NCBI GenBank assembly: GCA_938084685.1
Contig: CALKGE010000002.1
Coordinates: 1-64,000 of the forward strand
DNA from: an uncultured Pirellulaceae bacterium
GTDB taxonomy: Bacteria > Planctomycetota > Planctomycetia > Pirellulales > Pirellulaceae
Reading direction: 5' to 3'
Length of the DNA: 64,000 bases
Shown here: in pieces, positions 17,544 to 26,766 of the stretch
Layout of the letters: each line of letters opens with the position of its first letter
How positions within the stretch are numbered: the stretch's first letter is position 1
Program-made: the position numbers and the translations under genes
The notes under the pieces: model-generated
Told to the model about the DNA's origin: nothing
Databases searched by the model: none
The model's input: only the letters and a program-made list of their open reading frames with translations

Positions 17544-18632
17544 ATGAAACGTTTTAACAAACGTGCAGGATTCACGCTCGTAGAACTGCTGGTTGTGATT
17601 GCAATCATCGGTATCTTGGTAGCGTTGTTACTTCCTGCGGTATCAGCTGCACGCGAGGCGGCTCGAAAGATGTCGTGCGGCAACAATCTTAAACAGATTG
17701 GTCTCGCAATGCGTACGTATCACAATACGTACAGCAACCTTCCTCCCAATGGACTCTATTTCTGGGGTCGTCAGTCCAATAACGGACAGACCTGGTCTGG
17801 TGGTTCGAAGGCATCTGTTTGGGTAAAGTTGCTTCCATTCCTGGAAATGGATCCTCTCTACCAATCTTTGAATATGACCATTTCTGGCACTAAGAATGGG
17901 TCGTTTCCCCCATTCGGTAACTCATGGAATAATTGGCCTCGTAACGAAACCACCCATGCTGTTACACCCGATCTCACGCGAGCTATTCGTGCCGAGGTCA
18001 TTCCTGTGCTGATCTGTCCTTCAGCTAACGTGGATCCTTACGTCCACCGTGCGAACTACGACATTGATCCAGCCATTTCAACTTACGGGTTTAGCCTGGG
18101 TGCTCAACGTATGAGCTCATGGCAAAACATGTGTTCCAACTATCCTGGTAACATCTTCCAGACCGGTCCTTCCAGTCATGGAAATGAAGCTCGTGGATAT
18201 CGCCTCTCCGGACCATTCGGTCGTGGTAGCTGGGCAGCTCGCTTCCGTGATGTCTCTGACGGTGAAAGTCAGGTGATCATGGTTGGTGAAATTCTGCCAC
18301 ACAAGTCTGACCACGCAGTTAATGGTTGGATGCACTACAACACTAATTGGTACGCTACTGTGGGACCAATTAACTTCCATGTTGTAGGTGTTGGTGACCC
18401 TGGATTTGCATGGAATAATAACAATCCTCCATTGAATCCATACGGCTGTTCACACTTCAAGAACTGGGCAACTTCCCAGGGATTCAAGTCGCAGCACAAG
18501 GGTGGAGCTCAGTTCGTACTGGTTGATGGTAGCGTTCAATTCCTGAGCGAAAACATCGACTACGTCACTTACAACCGACTTGGTGACCGTCGTGACGGTG
18601 GCCCACTTGGTGAACAGTGGAAGAACAACTAG
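17544..18632 (+). CDS. DUF1559 pseudopilin-like protein, copy 1
   Basis: A 362-residue member of the planctomycete DUF1559 family. It begins with a type IV prepilin-like leader (RAGFTLVELLVVIAI), where processing would fall between G9 and F10, followed by one hydrophobic helix and SAAREAARKMSCGNN. The C-terminus holds the family signature FVLVDGSVQFLS. Such proteins are thought to be exported and assembled like type II secretion pseudopilins; the exact role is unknown. I chose ATG 17544 because CGGAG lies 8 nt upstream and the leader is then of normal length; an in-frame upstream start at 17487 would add 19 residues. Copy 2 follows in tandem. Confidence 0.93.
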   Translation: MKRFNKRAGFTLVELLVVIAIIGILVALLLPAVSAAREAARKMSCGNNLKQIGLAMRTYHNTYSNLPPNGLYFWGRQSNNGQTWSGGSKASVWVKLLPFLEMDPLYQSLNMTISGTKNGSFPPFGNSWNNWPRNETTHAVTPDLTRAIRAEVIPVLICPSANVDPYVHRANYDIDPAISTYGFSLGAQRMSSWQNMCSNYPGNIFQTGPSSHGNEARGYRLSGPFGRGSWAARFRDVSDGESQVIMVGEILPHKSDHAVNGWMHYNTNWYATVGPINFHVVGVGDPGFAWNNNNPPLNPYGCSHFKNWATSQGFKSQHKGGAQFVLVDGSVQFLSENIDYVTYNRLGDRRDGGPLGEQWKNN

Positions 18633-18653
18633 TCAACACCTCCGGTGTTAACT
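18631..18653 (+). repeat. Hairpin at the stop of DUF1559 copy 1
   Basis: AGTCAACACC and GGTGTTAACT pair as a 10-bp stem with one mismatch and a TCC loop, overlapping the end of the stop codon. No U-run follows. It could stabilise the upstream mRNA 3' end or slow transcription before the stronger terminator 40 bp downstream. Confidence 0.45.
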
Positions 18654-18688
18654 GGTTAAGCTCTAAGTGAGCTCAATTTATAAACAGA

Positions 18689-18727
18689 AGGCATGGTAAG
18701 GTGACTTATCATGCTTTTTGTTTTTTT
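18689..18727 (+). terminator. Rho-independent terminator after DUF1559 copy 1
   Basis: GCATGGTAAG (18691-18700) pairs with CTTATCATGC (18705-18714) over ten positions, one being a G-U pair, around a GTGA tetraloop. It is followed by TTTTTGTTTTTTT. Stem, GNRA loop and U-run make this a strong intrinsic terminator. It separates the two DUF1559 genes into different transcription units. Confidence 0.88.
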
Positions 18728-18827
18728 ATGAACTTATCAAACTACAGAATGGTCTGGCCAAGTACAATTTGTTGTAGAGAAACGTTTGAAAATGGATGAA
18801 TCGGGTATCAGAAGTTGAGGTTAAGAA

Positions 18828-19901
18828 ATGAATGTTAAGCAGACCAGACGTACAGGGTTTACGCTTGTAGAACTGTTGGTGGTGATTGCAATTATCGGTA
18901 TCCTGGTAGCGTTATTGCTTCCTGCGGTATCAGCTGCCCGCGAGGCGGCTCGCAAGATGTCGTGCGGCAACAATCTCAAGCAGATTGGCTTGGCGATGCG
19001 TACGTATCACAATACGTACAATTCCTTGCCATTTAATGGCATGTATTTCTGGACCCGTCAATCCAACAACGGACAGACTTGGCATGGGTCGAGCCATGGT
19101 AGCCCCTGGGTGCGACTGCTTCCTTTTATGGAAATGGATCCACTGTACAATGCCTTCAACTTTACAGTTTCTGGCCGTCGAACCAGTGCTCCCTATCAGA
19201 ACTGGTCAAACTTTGAGACGTTAACCCATCTACATGGATCAATGGTGCACTGGAATCGTTCCGAAATTCTTCCCATCTTGATTTGTCCCTCGGCAAACGT
19301 CGATCCATACGTTCACCGTGCTAACTATGACATCGATCCATCTATCAGTACCTATGGCTACTCGATGGGCGCCGGCCGAAGTAACTCATGGCAGAACATG
19401 TGTAACAGCTACCCCGGGAATATTTTTCAGACGGGACCGGCTAATCATGGTAACGATGCTCGTGGATATCGTATTTCTGGCGTATTTGGTCGTGGTGCCT
19501 GGGCAGCTCGTTTTCGAGATGTCTCTGATGGTGAAAGCCAGGTGATCATGGTGGGTGAATTGCTGCCGCATAAATCAGATCACTACGTCAATGGCTGGGT
19601 GCATGCGAATGCGACCTGGTCCCTGACGACCGCTCCGATCAACTTCCCGATCGTGGGCGTTGGTGACCCCGGGTTTTCGTGGAGCAGCAGTAATCCTCCC
19701 TTGAACCCATATGGCTGTACACACTTCAAGAACTGGCAAACCTCCCAGGGCTTCAAGTCGCAGCACAAGGGGGGAGCTCAGTTCGTACTGGTTGATGGTA
19801 GCGTTCAATTCCTGAGCGACAACATCGACTACATTACTTATAACCGACTTGGTGACCGTCGTGACGGTGGCCCGCTTGGTGAACAATGGAAGAACAACTA
19901 A
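18828..19901 (+). CDS. DUF1559 pseudopilin-like protein, copy 2
   Basis: A 357-residue tandem paralogue of the preceding gene, with prepilin leader RRTGFTLVELLVVIAI and the same C-terminal DGSVQFLS block. From the leader through AMRTYHNTY the two proteins are virtually identical, and the last 50 residues differ at only two positions. The middle (roughly residues 70-140) has diverged in sequence and in insertion pattern. The leader includes the Gly-Phe cleavage site and Glu at +5. It is preceded by its own 100-bp gap after the terminator, so it likely has its own promoter. Assembly in a pilus-like structure or attachment to the cell surface is inference. Confidence 0.93.
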   Translation: MNVKQTRRTGFTLVELLVVIAIIGILVALLLPAVSAAREAARKMSCGNNLKQIGLAMRTYHNTYNSLPFNGMYFWTRQSNNGQTWHGSSHGSPWVRLLPFMEMDPLYNAFNFTVSGRRTSAPYQNWSNFETLTHLHGSMVHWNRSEILPILICPSANVDPYVHRANYDIDPSISTYGYSMGAGRSNSWQNMCNSYPGNIFQTGPANHGNDARGYRISGVFGRGAWAARFRDVSDGESQVIMVGELLPHKSDHYVNGWVHANATWSLTTAPINFPIVGVGDPGFSWSSSNPPLNPYGCTHFKNWQTSQGFKSQHKGGAQFVLVDGSVQFLSDNIDYITYNRLGDRRDGGPLGEQWKNN

Positions 19902-19920
19902 ATAGCAGCCTGTTGGGGCA

Positions 19921-20736
19921 TTAGCCTTCTACGACAGCAACCATTTTGTCAAAGCCTTCTGCCACCACGTCATAAGGGTCAGCGGCCCAGTGGTCTTCGC
20001 GGAATAGTTCGAGCGATAGATATCCGTCGTAACCGGTCTCTGTGATGAGCTGCAGATAGCGTTGCAGATCAAAAATTCCGTCACCGGGCCAGACTCGGTC
20101 CTTGTCGTGCTGTACTTCGCGAGCAGGTTCGGCCGGCACGTCATTAAAGTGGCTGACCGCGATCTGTGAAGCGTGCAACCTGGAAATAGATTCCAGCTCG
20201 CCTCCACCTCGGAAAATATGGAACGGGTCCAGAATGGTTGTCGCGTCGCTGCGCCCGGATTTTTCCATGACTTCCAGCGCGTCTTCAATTGTATTGAGCT
20301 GTTCGACGAACCCCAGAAACTCCATTGACGGTTTGACTCCGAATGGTTCGCCCAGTTCCAATAGTTCACGATAATGTCGGGCTCCCGTTTCATAGCATGC
20401 TTTGCCTGCTGGAGGTCCGGCAATTACATGAGGCGCCCCCACGGCGGCAGCTATTTCAAGTCTTCGTTTGATTTCTTCCAGCGCCACTGCATAGGCATCG
20501 CCTTCAGTGTCAAACCAGTCGCCAAGATAGATACAGGTTGGCACAGCAAGCCCGTTGTCATCCAGTGCCTGCCGAATGTCTGCGACGCTTCCCTTCCCTT
20601 CATTCACAAAAGTGTCGATATGGTCAAACCAAAGTTCGATGGCGGTAAAACCTGTTTTTTGTGCGACATCGATTTGCGTCATGATGTCGGTAGTCATGAT
20701 CGTGCTGGCATTGAGGCAGTATTTGAAGTTGGACAT
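19921..20736 (-). CDS. Sugar phosphate isomerase/epimerase-like TIM-barrel protein
   Basis: A 271-residue member of the AP endonuclease family 2/xylose isomerase-like superfamily. The TIM-barrel strands and metal-site acids are visible: FTAIELWFD near 30-40, the central PSMEFLGF, ILDPFHIFRGG, and C-terminal GYDGYLSLELF with the final catalytic glutamate. No signal peptide is found. Members isomerise or epimerise sugars or inositol derivatives; several planctomycete paralogues are linked to carbohydrate use. It converges with DUF1559 copy 2, ending 19 bp from it, and is divergent from the next exported protein. The substrate is unknown. Confidence 0.87.
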   Translation of the reverse strand: MSNFKYCLNASTIMTTDIMTQIDVAQKTGFTAIELWFDHIDTFVNEGKGSVADIRQALDDNGLAVPTCIYLGDWFDTEGDAYAVALEEIKRRLEIAAAVGAPHVIAGPPAGKACYETGARHYRELLELGEPFGVKPSMEFLGFVEQLNTIEDALEVMEKSGRSDATTILDPFHIFRGGGELESISRLHASQIAVSHFNDVPAEPAREVQHDKDRVWPGDGIFDLQRYLQLITETGYDGYLSLELFREDHWAADPYDVVAEGFDKMVAVVEG

Positions 20737-20906
20737 TGGGTTTTACCAGAAACTTGAGAGCGAAACAGTGTTAGCCTCCATCTTACCGCAATTCAAATCG
20801 TGACTCCCGCCGGAACATTGCTTGAAATTCAGAATGTTGAGCGAATAATAAACGAGTACAACATTCGCTGTTTATTCCCTCCCCTCCGGACGTAAGAGAT
20901 ATTGGC

Positions 20907-22331
20907 ATGCAATCGTTCCGCTTTTCTGTGTTTCCCCTGTCGGCCCTGATGGCCCTGTTTACGTTGTTTGGTTGTTTAGCCGTAACCTACGGGCAGGATG
21001 AAGATCCTTTCTCTACCACGACAACACAACAGAAAAAGAGACCACGGCCAGCCAAAGCGGCTACGGACGATCCCTTTGCTCCGAATGATCCTTTTAGCGG
21101 CGTTGAAGGGGTTGCCGGAGGAGAAGCCGCAGGTGGGGCGATTGCTGAGCCGGCTGGTGGGTTCGGGGCAGGAGACATTCAAATTTTGCAATCGGGAAAC
21201 GAATACGACGTGGCTGATTTTGACTTCTCGGTCTGGGAACGATTGCTTGCCTATCCCGGGTCGACAGTGACAATGTCCCGAGTTGGTGAAACTGCTGAAT
21301 CGCGAGCTCAACGGGAGAGGATTCTGTCGGCATTGGAAACAAAGGTGAATTTTGAATTTGTCGATACGCCACTTTCCGACGTGATGGAATTCGTGGCCGA
21401 TACACTTGAGATTCCAATATTAATTGATGTGAGGGCACTGGATGACTCTGGACTGGATTCTGATTTGCCGATCAACGCTTCCTTTCAAGGGCTCTCGTGC
21501 AGGACTGCCTTGAAATTGATTCTCCATCAAAGTGATCTGGCGTACACGGTTCAAGATGAGCTGGTCAGAATCACAACGCCTGAGGCACTTGAGATTCAAT
21601 TGATAACCGTGGTAATTACAGCTCCTGGGTTGATTGGAACCGATAGGTTTCAAGTCATAGATCATTTTGTATCGGAACGGGATGATGTGGATCACCTGAT
21701 AGATGCTATCAAAACCCATTTGGAGCCGGATGCTTGGGACGATTTTGGTGGAGCAGGTTCGATTTCCTATACTAACAATACGTTGGTGGTTTCTCAGACT
21801 CCTGAAATTATCGAATCGGTTTATAAATTGCTGAAGACTATGTCCGAACAGCAGGGCAATGTTGGTTCGTCAGGAGGGCTGGGAGGCTCAGGTATGACAC
21901 GGCTTTACCGGCTAAATATTCTAGGGCAAGTTCCTCAGGCTCGAGGTCGAATCGCGGTGGCGCAGGCCAAGGCCGGAATAGTAAATGGAAGTATTTCTTC
22001 TTTAACGACCAATCAGGGGCCTGTTAAACCCAACTCAATTACATATACCATAACGGACTACGGGCCTCAGGCTCATATGTCAGTGCGACGGTTGGTGAAG
22101 TTGATCAGGCAAGAAATTGCCCCAGACTCGTGGAAAGGAAAATATCGCAATACGATTGAAATTGCAGGCGGCTGGCTTCTGGTAAATGCAGATACGGTTG
22201 TTCATCGTGAAGTGGAAAGAATCCTGCGGTCCACGGGATTGTTAGTACGGCCGAAAACTCATTTCGGTGGCGGAACTGGTGGCGGAACTGGTGGCGGAAC
22301 TGGTAGCGGAACGATGGGAGGATTTCAATAA
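20907..22331 (+). CDS. Exported protein with secretin/TonB N-domain-like region
   Basis: A 474-residue exported protein with a signal peptide (1-29), a low-complexity Pro/Gly/Ala linker (about 30-90), and at about 148-225 a region resembling an STN/secretin N0 fold (VDTPLSDVMEFVADTLEIP, then YTVQDELVRITTPE). The remainder (250-440) has further alpha-beta repeats like secretin N-domains. The last 20 residues are Gly/Thr repeats. No secretin beta-barrel is visible, so it is not a complete GspD/PilQ. It could be a periplasmic partner of an export or pilus system, which would suit the DUF1559 genes nearby, but this is inference. Confidence 0.65.
   Translation: MQSFRFSVFPLSALMALFTLFGCLAVTYGQDEDPFSTTTTQQKKRPRPAKAATDDPFAPNDPFSGVEGVAGGEAAGGAIAEPAGGFGAGDIQILQSGNEYDVADFDFSVWERLLAYPGSTVTMSRVGETAESRAQRERILSALETKVNFEFVDTPLSDVMEFVADTLEIPILIDVRALDDSGLDSDLPINASFQGLSCRTALKLILHQSDLAYTVQDELVRITTPEALEIQLITVVITAPGLIGTDRFQVIDHFVSERDDVDHLIDAIKTHLEPDAWDDFGGAGSISYTNNTLVVSQTPEIIESVYKLLKTMSEQQGNVGSSGGLGGSGMTRLYRLNILGQVPQARGRIAVAQAKAGIVNGSISSLTTNQGPVKPNSITYTITDYGPQAHMSVRRLVKLIRQEIAPDSWKGKYRNTIEIAGGWLLVNADTVVHREVERILRSTGLLVRPKTHFGGGTGGGTGGGTGSGTMGGFQ
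22265..22311 (+). repeat. 12-bp repeats coding a Gly-Gly-Thr tail
   Basis: Near-perfect 12-bp units (GGTGGCGGAACT) encode the Gly-Gly-Gly-Thr tail at the C-terminus of the secretin-N-like protein; the last copy has one change. The tail is probably flexible. Confidence 0.75.
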
Positions 22332-22410
22332 ACCACTGTGGCGGGAATTGGCTTTTCATGCCGAAATTAGTTTTGGTAAAATAAAGAAGTCCGTTTTCTG
22401 AAACCAGATT

Positions 22411-23772
22411 GTGAATCGCATGTCTCGTAGAACTCCTAAATACTGTGATGGTGTAAACCGCCGTAATTTTCTGCAAATCGGTGGTATGGCTATGGGGGGG
22501 GCGACCCTTCCCCAGTTGTTGCAAGCACAGGATCAGAGTCCCGGGCGGTTGGGGCATAAAGCCAATATCATGGTCTTTCTGGCAGGTGGTCCTCCGCACC
22601 TGGATATGTTCGACATGAAGCCGGATGCGTCGGAAGAGATTCGTGGCGAGTTTTCACCGATTTCTACCTCGGTACCCGGTTTTCAGGTTTGCGAACATTT
22701 GCCGATGCTGGCGACTCGAGCCCATCAGTACTCGATCATTCGATCCCTTTACGGTGCCGTGGATCGCCACGATATTTTTCAGTGTCTGACAGGACGAATC
22801 TACTCGCCAAACCAGCCTGTTGGTGGTTGGCCCTGTATGGGGAGTTATGTCTCCAAACTCAAGGGAAATGCGCAACGGGGAGTACCTCCGTTTGTAACGA
22901 TGACACCCAGAATGAAGTCCAGTACGTGGGGACGTCTTGGCCCCTCCGGATTTCTCGGTAAGGCCCACGCTCCCTTTGCTCCTGTCGCTGACGGAGCCGA
23001 CAGTCTGACGCTGCAAGGAATCGGAGCCGGACAGTTTTCTGGTCGGACTCAGTTGCTCGCCAGGCTCGATGCACTCAAGGCTCAAGCGGAAAAGATTTCC
23101 GAATTTGACGGAGTGGATGCTTTTACTGAACAGGCATTGGGGATTCTGACATCAAGTAAGCTGGCAGATGCTTTGGATATTACCAAAGAGTCTTCGAAGA
23201 CGCTGGAGCGGTACGGCGGTGGATCCTATGAAAAGGCTGGTTACGGTGATGCGTCACATCTGCATAACCATGACTTGCTGGCGGCCCGGCGATTGGTCGA
23301 AGCAGGAGTTCGCACGGTGACTGTGAATTATGGTCGCTGGGACTGGCATGGTCAGCCGCATGGTACAAATTTCGAAAATGCTCGGGACCACCTTCCCTAC
23401 TTCGACCGAGGTATCTCCGCACTTCTGGATGATCTGCATGACCGCGGATTGGATCGGGATGTTTCCGTGGTGGTATGGGGTGAGTTCGGAAGAACGCCGC
23501 GGGTCAATGCCAAGGGAGGTCGGGACCATTGGCCGCGCGCCAATTTCGCCATGCTGTTTGGTGGCGGAATTCGTCCCGGCCGAGTGATTGGTTCAACGAA
23601 CCGTTATGCTGAAGAACCGGCAGATCGCCCAGTACATATGCAGGATGTGTTTGCCACGCTCTATCATACGCTTGGAATCGACACGAATACGGCGACCGTA
23701 AATGACTTCCACGGTCGTCCCCGTTATCTAATCGACCACGTGCAGTACCACAAAATTGACGAGCTGGTTTGA
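22411..23772 (+). CDS. DUF1501 domain protein (exported)
   Basis: A 453-residue DUF1501 protein with a twin-arginine-like signal (NRRNFLQIGGMAMGG). Family blocks are FLAGGPPHLDMFDMKPDA, VCEHLPMLA, VVWGEFGRTPRVN and HMQDVFATLYHTLGID. The fold is related to alkaline phosphatase/sulfatase enzymes, but DUF1501 function is not established. The start may be GTG 22411 or ATG 22420; neither has a clear ribosome binding site. Unlike two other DUF1501 genes in this window it has no adjacent PSD1 partner; it follows the secretin-N-like gene by 79 bp. Confidence 0.92.
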   Translation: MNRMSRRTPKYCDGVNRRNFLQIGGMAMGGATLPQLLQAQDQSPGRLGHKANIMVFLAGGPPHLDMFDMKPDASEEIRGEFSPISTSVPGFQVCEHLPMLATRAHQYSIIRSLYGAVDRHDIFQCLTGRIYSPNQPVGGWPCMGSYVSKLKGNAQRGVPPFVTMTPRMKSSTWGRLGPSGFLGKAHAPFAPVADGADSLTLQGIGAGQFSGRTQLLARLDALKAQAEKISEFDGVDAFTEQALGILTSSKLADALDITKESSKTLERYGGGSYEKAGYGDASHLHNHDLLAARRLVEAGVRTVTVNYGRWDWHGQPHGTNFENARDHLPYFDRGISALLDDLHDRGLDRDVSVVVWGEFGRTPRVNAKGGRDHWPRANFAMLFGGGIRPGRVIGSTNRYAEEPADRPVHMQDVFATLYHTLGIDTNTATVNDFHGRPRYLIDHVQYHKIDELV

Positions 23773-23780
23773 TTCAGATC

Positions 23781-24662
23781 TTAACTCAGCTTCCAGTGAA
23801 TGACCTGGCGGTCAAAACTTCCTGACACCAGATGAGTGTTATCCGGCGAGAAAGCCAGACTGTAGACAGTGTTGGTGTGAGCCTCAAGCTCTTCGGCCAG
23901 CTTGTAAGTATCCAGATTCCAAAGGCAGATTTTTGCGTCCTGTCCTCCAGTCGCCAGCCACTTGCCATCATGGGAAAAGGCAAGCCCGCGAATGTAGCCT
24001 TGGTGCCCCCGCAGATTCCCTTCTATTTCACCTGTTGTTCTGTTCCAGATTGTGGCCATCCCCCCTCCTCCAGCGGTCGCAAACAGATTGGGGCTGTGTT
24101 TGGCAAAGGCTACGGCATGGACTCCTTTCTTGTGATGGACCTGCTTGAATTCCACCTCGCCCTCGGGGTTCCACACGAAGATTTCACTCTGCATGCTACC
24201 AGCCAGGATGTGTTTGCCATCAGCACTGGTGTCCAAACTATGACTAATCGCACCCATCCCGCCGATTTCCCGGATCTGCCCGTCGATCGTCCAGACGCGT
24301 ATCAACTTGTCGTAGCCAGTGCTGACAAACTTCTCACCATCTTCACCAAGGAAAGCGACGCTCTGAATGTAGTCGGCAGAACCTGTCAGTGCGATCTCAG
24401 TAATCAGGCTGGATGTGTTGACAAGTTTTACGAGCTTATCCAGGCCGCCGGTTAGAATTTTTTCTCCGTCGGGCGAGAAACGAACGGACGACACACCATC
24501 GGCATGCAATTCGGTGTAGTTGCGGACTTCCCACGTTTCGGTGTCCCACACCAGAATGCGATGACTGAGACTGCCGGCGACAATGGACTTGCCATCAGGT
24601 GAGTAATCGACACTGTAGATGGCGTTGGTGGCGCCATTCGGTAGTACTTGGTAATTTGCCAT
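23781..24662 (-). CDS. WD40 repeat protein
   Basis: A 293-residue protein made almost entirely of about seven WD40 blades. Typical units are SPDGKSIVAGSLSHRILVWD, SPDGEKILTGGLDKLVKLV and SHDGKWLATGGQDAKICLWN. It has no signal peptide and no attached domain, so it would form a single cytoplasmic propeller serving as a protein-interaction platform. It is the last gene of a four-gene minus-strand run, starting 10 bp after the stop of the Ldh-type dehydrogenase. Free-standing WD40 proteins next to sulfatase genes are unusual; the partner is unknown. Confidence 0.9.
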   Translation of the reverse strand: MANYQVLPNGATNAIYSVDYSPDGKSIVAGSLSHRILVWDTETWEVRNYTELHADGVSSVRFSPDGEKILTGGLDKLVKLVNTSSLITEIALTGSADYIQSVAFLGEDGEKFVSTGYDKLIRVWTIDGQIREIGGMGAISHSLDTSADGKHILAGSMQSEIFVWNPEGEVEFKQVHHKKGVHAVAFAKHSPNLFATAGGGGMATIWNRTTGEIEGNLRGHQGYIRGLAFSHDGKWLATGGQDAKICLWNLDTYKLAEELEAHTNTVYSLAFSPDNTHLVSGSFDRQVIHWKLS

Positions 24663-24672
24663 GGAATTATGT

Positions 24673-25719
24673 TTATTGCTGGAGTCCTGATTCCACGTTC
24701 AGCGCATCGCAGGTTTCCTGGATCATATCGATGGTAGTCTGAGACAATTCAATTCCGTCCACGCTTCGCTGCGCACGTGTATTGTATTCAATTTCGCCAG
24801 GCATGAGAATTTTGTTGTTTTCATCCAGGAGCTTGGCGCTGCGGACGTAGTCGCAATATCGCTTGACTTCGGTGTAGAAATAGTCGTCGGTCTGCAGTTT
24901 ACTGCGGTCCAGGATAATTGATAGCATCCCGTTGGTCAGAATATTGGCCCGTTCAGGGTTGGTACACGATCCACCGGTCAGGGCGCCGGCCATCATTTCG
25001 ATAATCATGCTTAACGCGTAACCTTTATGGCCAGCGATGGGAAGAATGGATCCCGCTGGAGGGCCGTAAAACTTCCTGGGATCCGTTGTTGGCTTACCCT
25101 CACTGTCAATAATACATCCCTCTTGAACCTGTTTGTCGGCGTGCAGTGCGACTCGGATCTTACCTTCTGCGATGGTACACGCAGACATGTCCAGGATCAG
25201 AGGGAAGTCGTCATTGGTGGGGACACCAGCAGCAAAGGGGTTAGCTGACAAACGACGTTCGATGGCTCCATAGGGGGCGACCAGGTTTCCCATACCACTG
25301 GTGTTTACAAAATGAACGGAAACCATTTCAGCATCCGCACACATCTCCGGCCAGTCCCCGATACGTCCCAGGTGAGCGCTGTCTTTCAGAGCGATCACTG
25401 CTACACCATGCTCACGGGCTCGTTCGATCCCCAATGCCATGGCTTGTTGACCAATTGATTGCCCCAGTCCAAACCTGCCATCCACAACGACCATCGAACC
25501 ATTGTCGGTTTCGATGCTGATTGTCTGGTTCAGCTTTGTTTTGTCTTCCTGGATCCACTTGATGTAGGTCGGAATGCGAATGACGCCATGCGAGTCGTGT
25601 CCGGAAAGATTGGCGTTGACCAAGCGTTGAGCCACCACTTCTGCTTCGGCATCATGAGAGCCAACGGCAGAAAAGATTCGTCGAGTGAGGTCAGTGAGGA
25701 AGTCAGCCTGAAAAATCAT
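24673..25719 (-). CDS. Ldh family oxidoreductase (malate/L-lactate dehydrogenase type)
   Basis: A 348-residue member of the Ldh_2 family (PF02615), which is unrelated to classical lactate dehydrogenase. Diagnostic pieces are NLSGHDSHGVIRIP with the catalytic histidine near 50, GFGLGQ-like GRFGLGQSIGQQAM, and the nucleotide region LVAPYGAIERRLSANPFA. Members reduce or oxidise 2-hydroxy or 2-keto acids such as malate, ureidoglycolate, 2,3-diketogulonate or sulfolactate with NAD(P). It is cytoplasmic, and sits in an operon with a sulfatase, an NHL protein and a WD40 protein. Exact substrate unknown. Confidence 0.9.
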   Translation of the reverse strand: MIFQADFLTDLTRRIFSAVGSHDAEAEVVAQRLVNANLSGHDSHGVIRIPTYIKWIQEDKTKLNQTISIETDNGSMVVVDGRFGLGQSIGQQAMALGIERAREHGVAVIALKDSAHLGRIGDWPEMCADAEMVSVHFVNTSGMGNLVAPYGAIERRLSANPFAAGVPTNDDFPLILDMSACTIAEGKIRVALHADKQVQEGCIIDSEGKPTTDPRKFYGPPAGSILPIAGHKGYALSMIIEMMAGALTGGSCTNPERANILTNGMLSIILDRSKLQTDDYFYTEVKRYCDYVRSAKLLDENNKILMPGEIEYNTRAQRSVDGIELSQTTIDMIQETCDALNVESGLQQ

Positions 25720-25764
25720 AGTGCAGTTCTTTCGGAGGATAGGAGGGGAAACTTCGTTGGGGTA

Positions 25765-26763
25765 TTAACAGATACGAGTGAATTTCTGCAGCGCGGGGCA
25801 GCCTTCCGGAGCCAGCCCTTTGCTGCCTCCTGCCGCCCAAACTACTTCGGTAAGGTACAGGTCGCCATTTGCGTCCACACGCACATTGTGAGGAGCATAA
25901 AAATCGCCGGCTCCTGCGGTAGCATCCTCGCCACCGATTTGACAAAGTACTTCGCCTTGCTGAGTCATCACGGTCAGGCGTCCGCCGGGTGCATTTTCTC
26001 CAGGAGGGACGTTGCCCGGAAACATACCAGCTCGATATCCCAGCTCAAACACGTAAACCTCGCCGTCTGGGCCAAAGTCTAACGAGGCTGGGCGAGCTAA
26101 GCTGTCGATCTGCCGGATGAAGTCCCCTGCGGGACTAAAAATCTGCAGACGATCATTTTCCCTGTCGGCAACCCAGATTTCTCCGCTCGCCGAGATTCGC
26201 AAGTCGTGAGGGACTGCAAACTGGCCCGGTTTGCTACCAGGGTCGCCCCAGCTTCGAATGTGGTCACCGTCTGCGTTGAAATGGTGAATGCGGGCGTTAC
26301 CATATCCGTCGGATACATAAAACGATTTGTCGGCGGCAATTACCAGATTGGTGGGGTAATTAAATGGTCCTGCCGAGTACTTGATATTGCGGTAGTCTAC
26401 ATTCTCAGCGCCCGTAACAGAGTGACTTCCTCGGGTTCCCAGTGTCAACAGTACGTTCCCATCCAGGTCATACTTCGTGACGGTGTGGCCAAAGTCATCG
26501 GTCAGAAAAACCGAGTCGTCTTCGGAGATGGTAATCCCATGCGGACGCAGGAAATTGGTTTCTCCCCAGTCCCCTGCGTAATTGCCGTCCGCATCGAAGT
26601 AGATCAGTTCCCTATCTCCCCGGTTAAAGACATAAACGTTATTTTGGGAGGTGAAGTGTACTGCTACGACATCCAACCAGTTGACTCCGTCTGGACGCCG
26701 CGCCCAGTCAGCCTGGGCTTCAAATTGAAAGTCGTTGTTGCCAACCTTCCTGGTCAATGACAT
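25765..26763 (-). CDS. NHL-repeat six-bladed propeller protein (peptidyl-amidating lyase-like)
   Basis: A 332-residue six-bladed beta-propeller with NHL repeats: FLRPHGITISEDDSVFLTDD, PTNLVIAADKSFYVSDGYGN, FAVPHDLRISASGEIWVADR and FYAPHNVRVDANGDLYLTE. The order and His/Asp placement resemble peptidyl-alpha-hydroxyglycine amidating lyase propellers, but bacterial members mostly lack a shown reaction. No signal peptide was seen. The ribosome binding site GGAG overlaps the last codon and stop of the upstream sulfatase, indicating translational coupling. Confidence 0.85.
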   Translation of the reverse strand: MSLTRKVGNNDFQFEAQADWARRPDGVNWLDVVAVHFTSQNNVYVFNRGDRELIYFDADGNYAGDWGETNFLRPHGITISEDDSVFLTDDFGHTVTKYDLDGNVLLTLGTRGSHSVTGAENVDYRNIKYSAGPFNYPTNLVIAADKSFYVSDGYGNARIHHFNADGDHIRSWGDPGSKPGQFAVPHDLRISASGEIWVADRENDRLQIFSPAGDFIRQIDSLARPASLDFGPDGEVYVFELGYRAGMFPGNVPPGENAPGGRLTVMTQQGEVLCQIGGEDATAGAGDFYAPHNVRVDANGDLYLTEVVWAAGGSKGLAPEGCPALQKFTRIC

Positions 26764-26766
26764 ACA

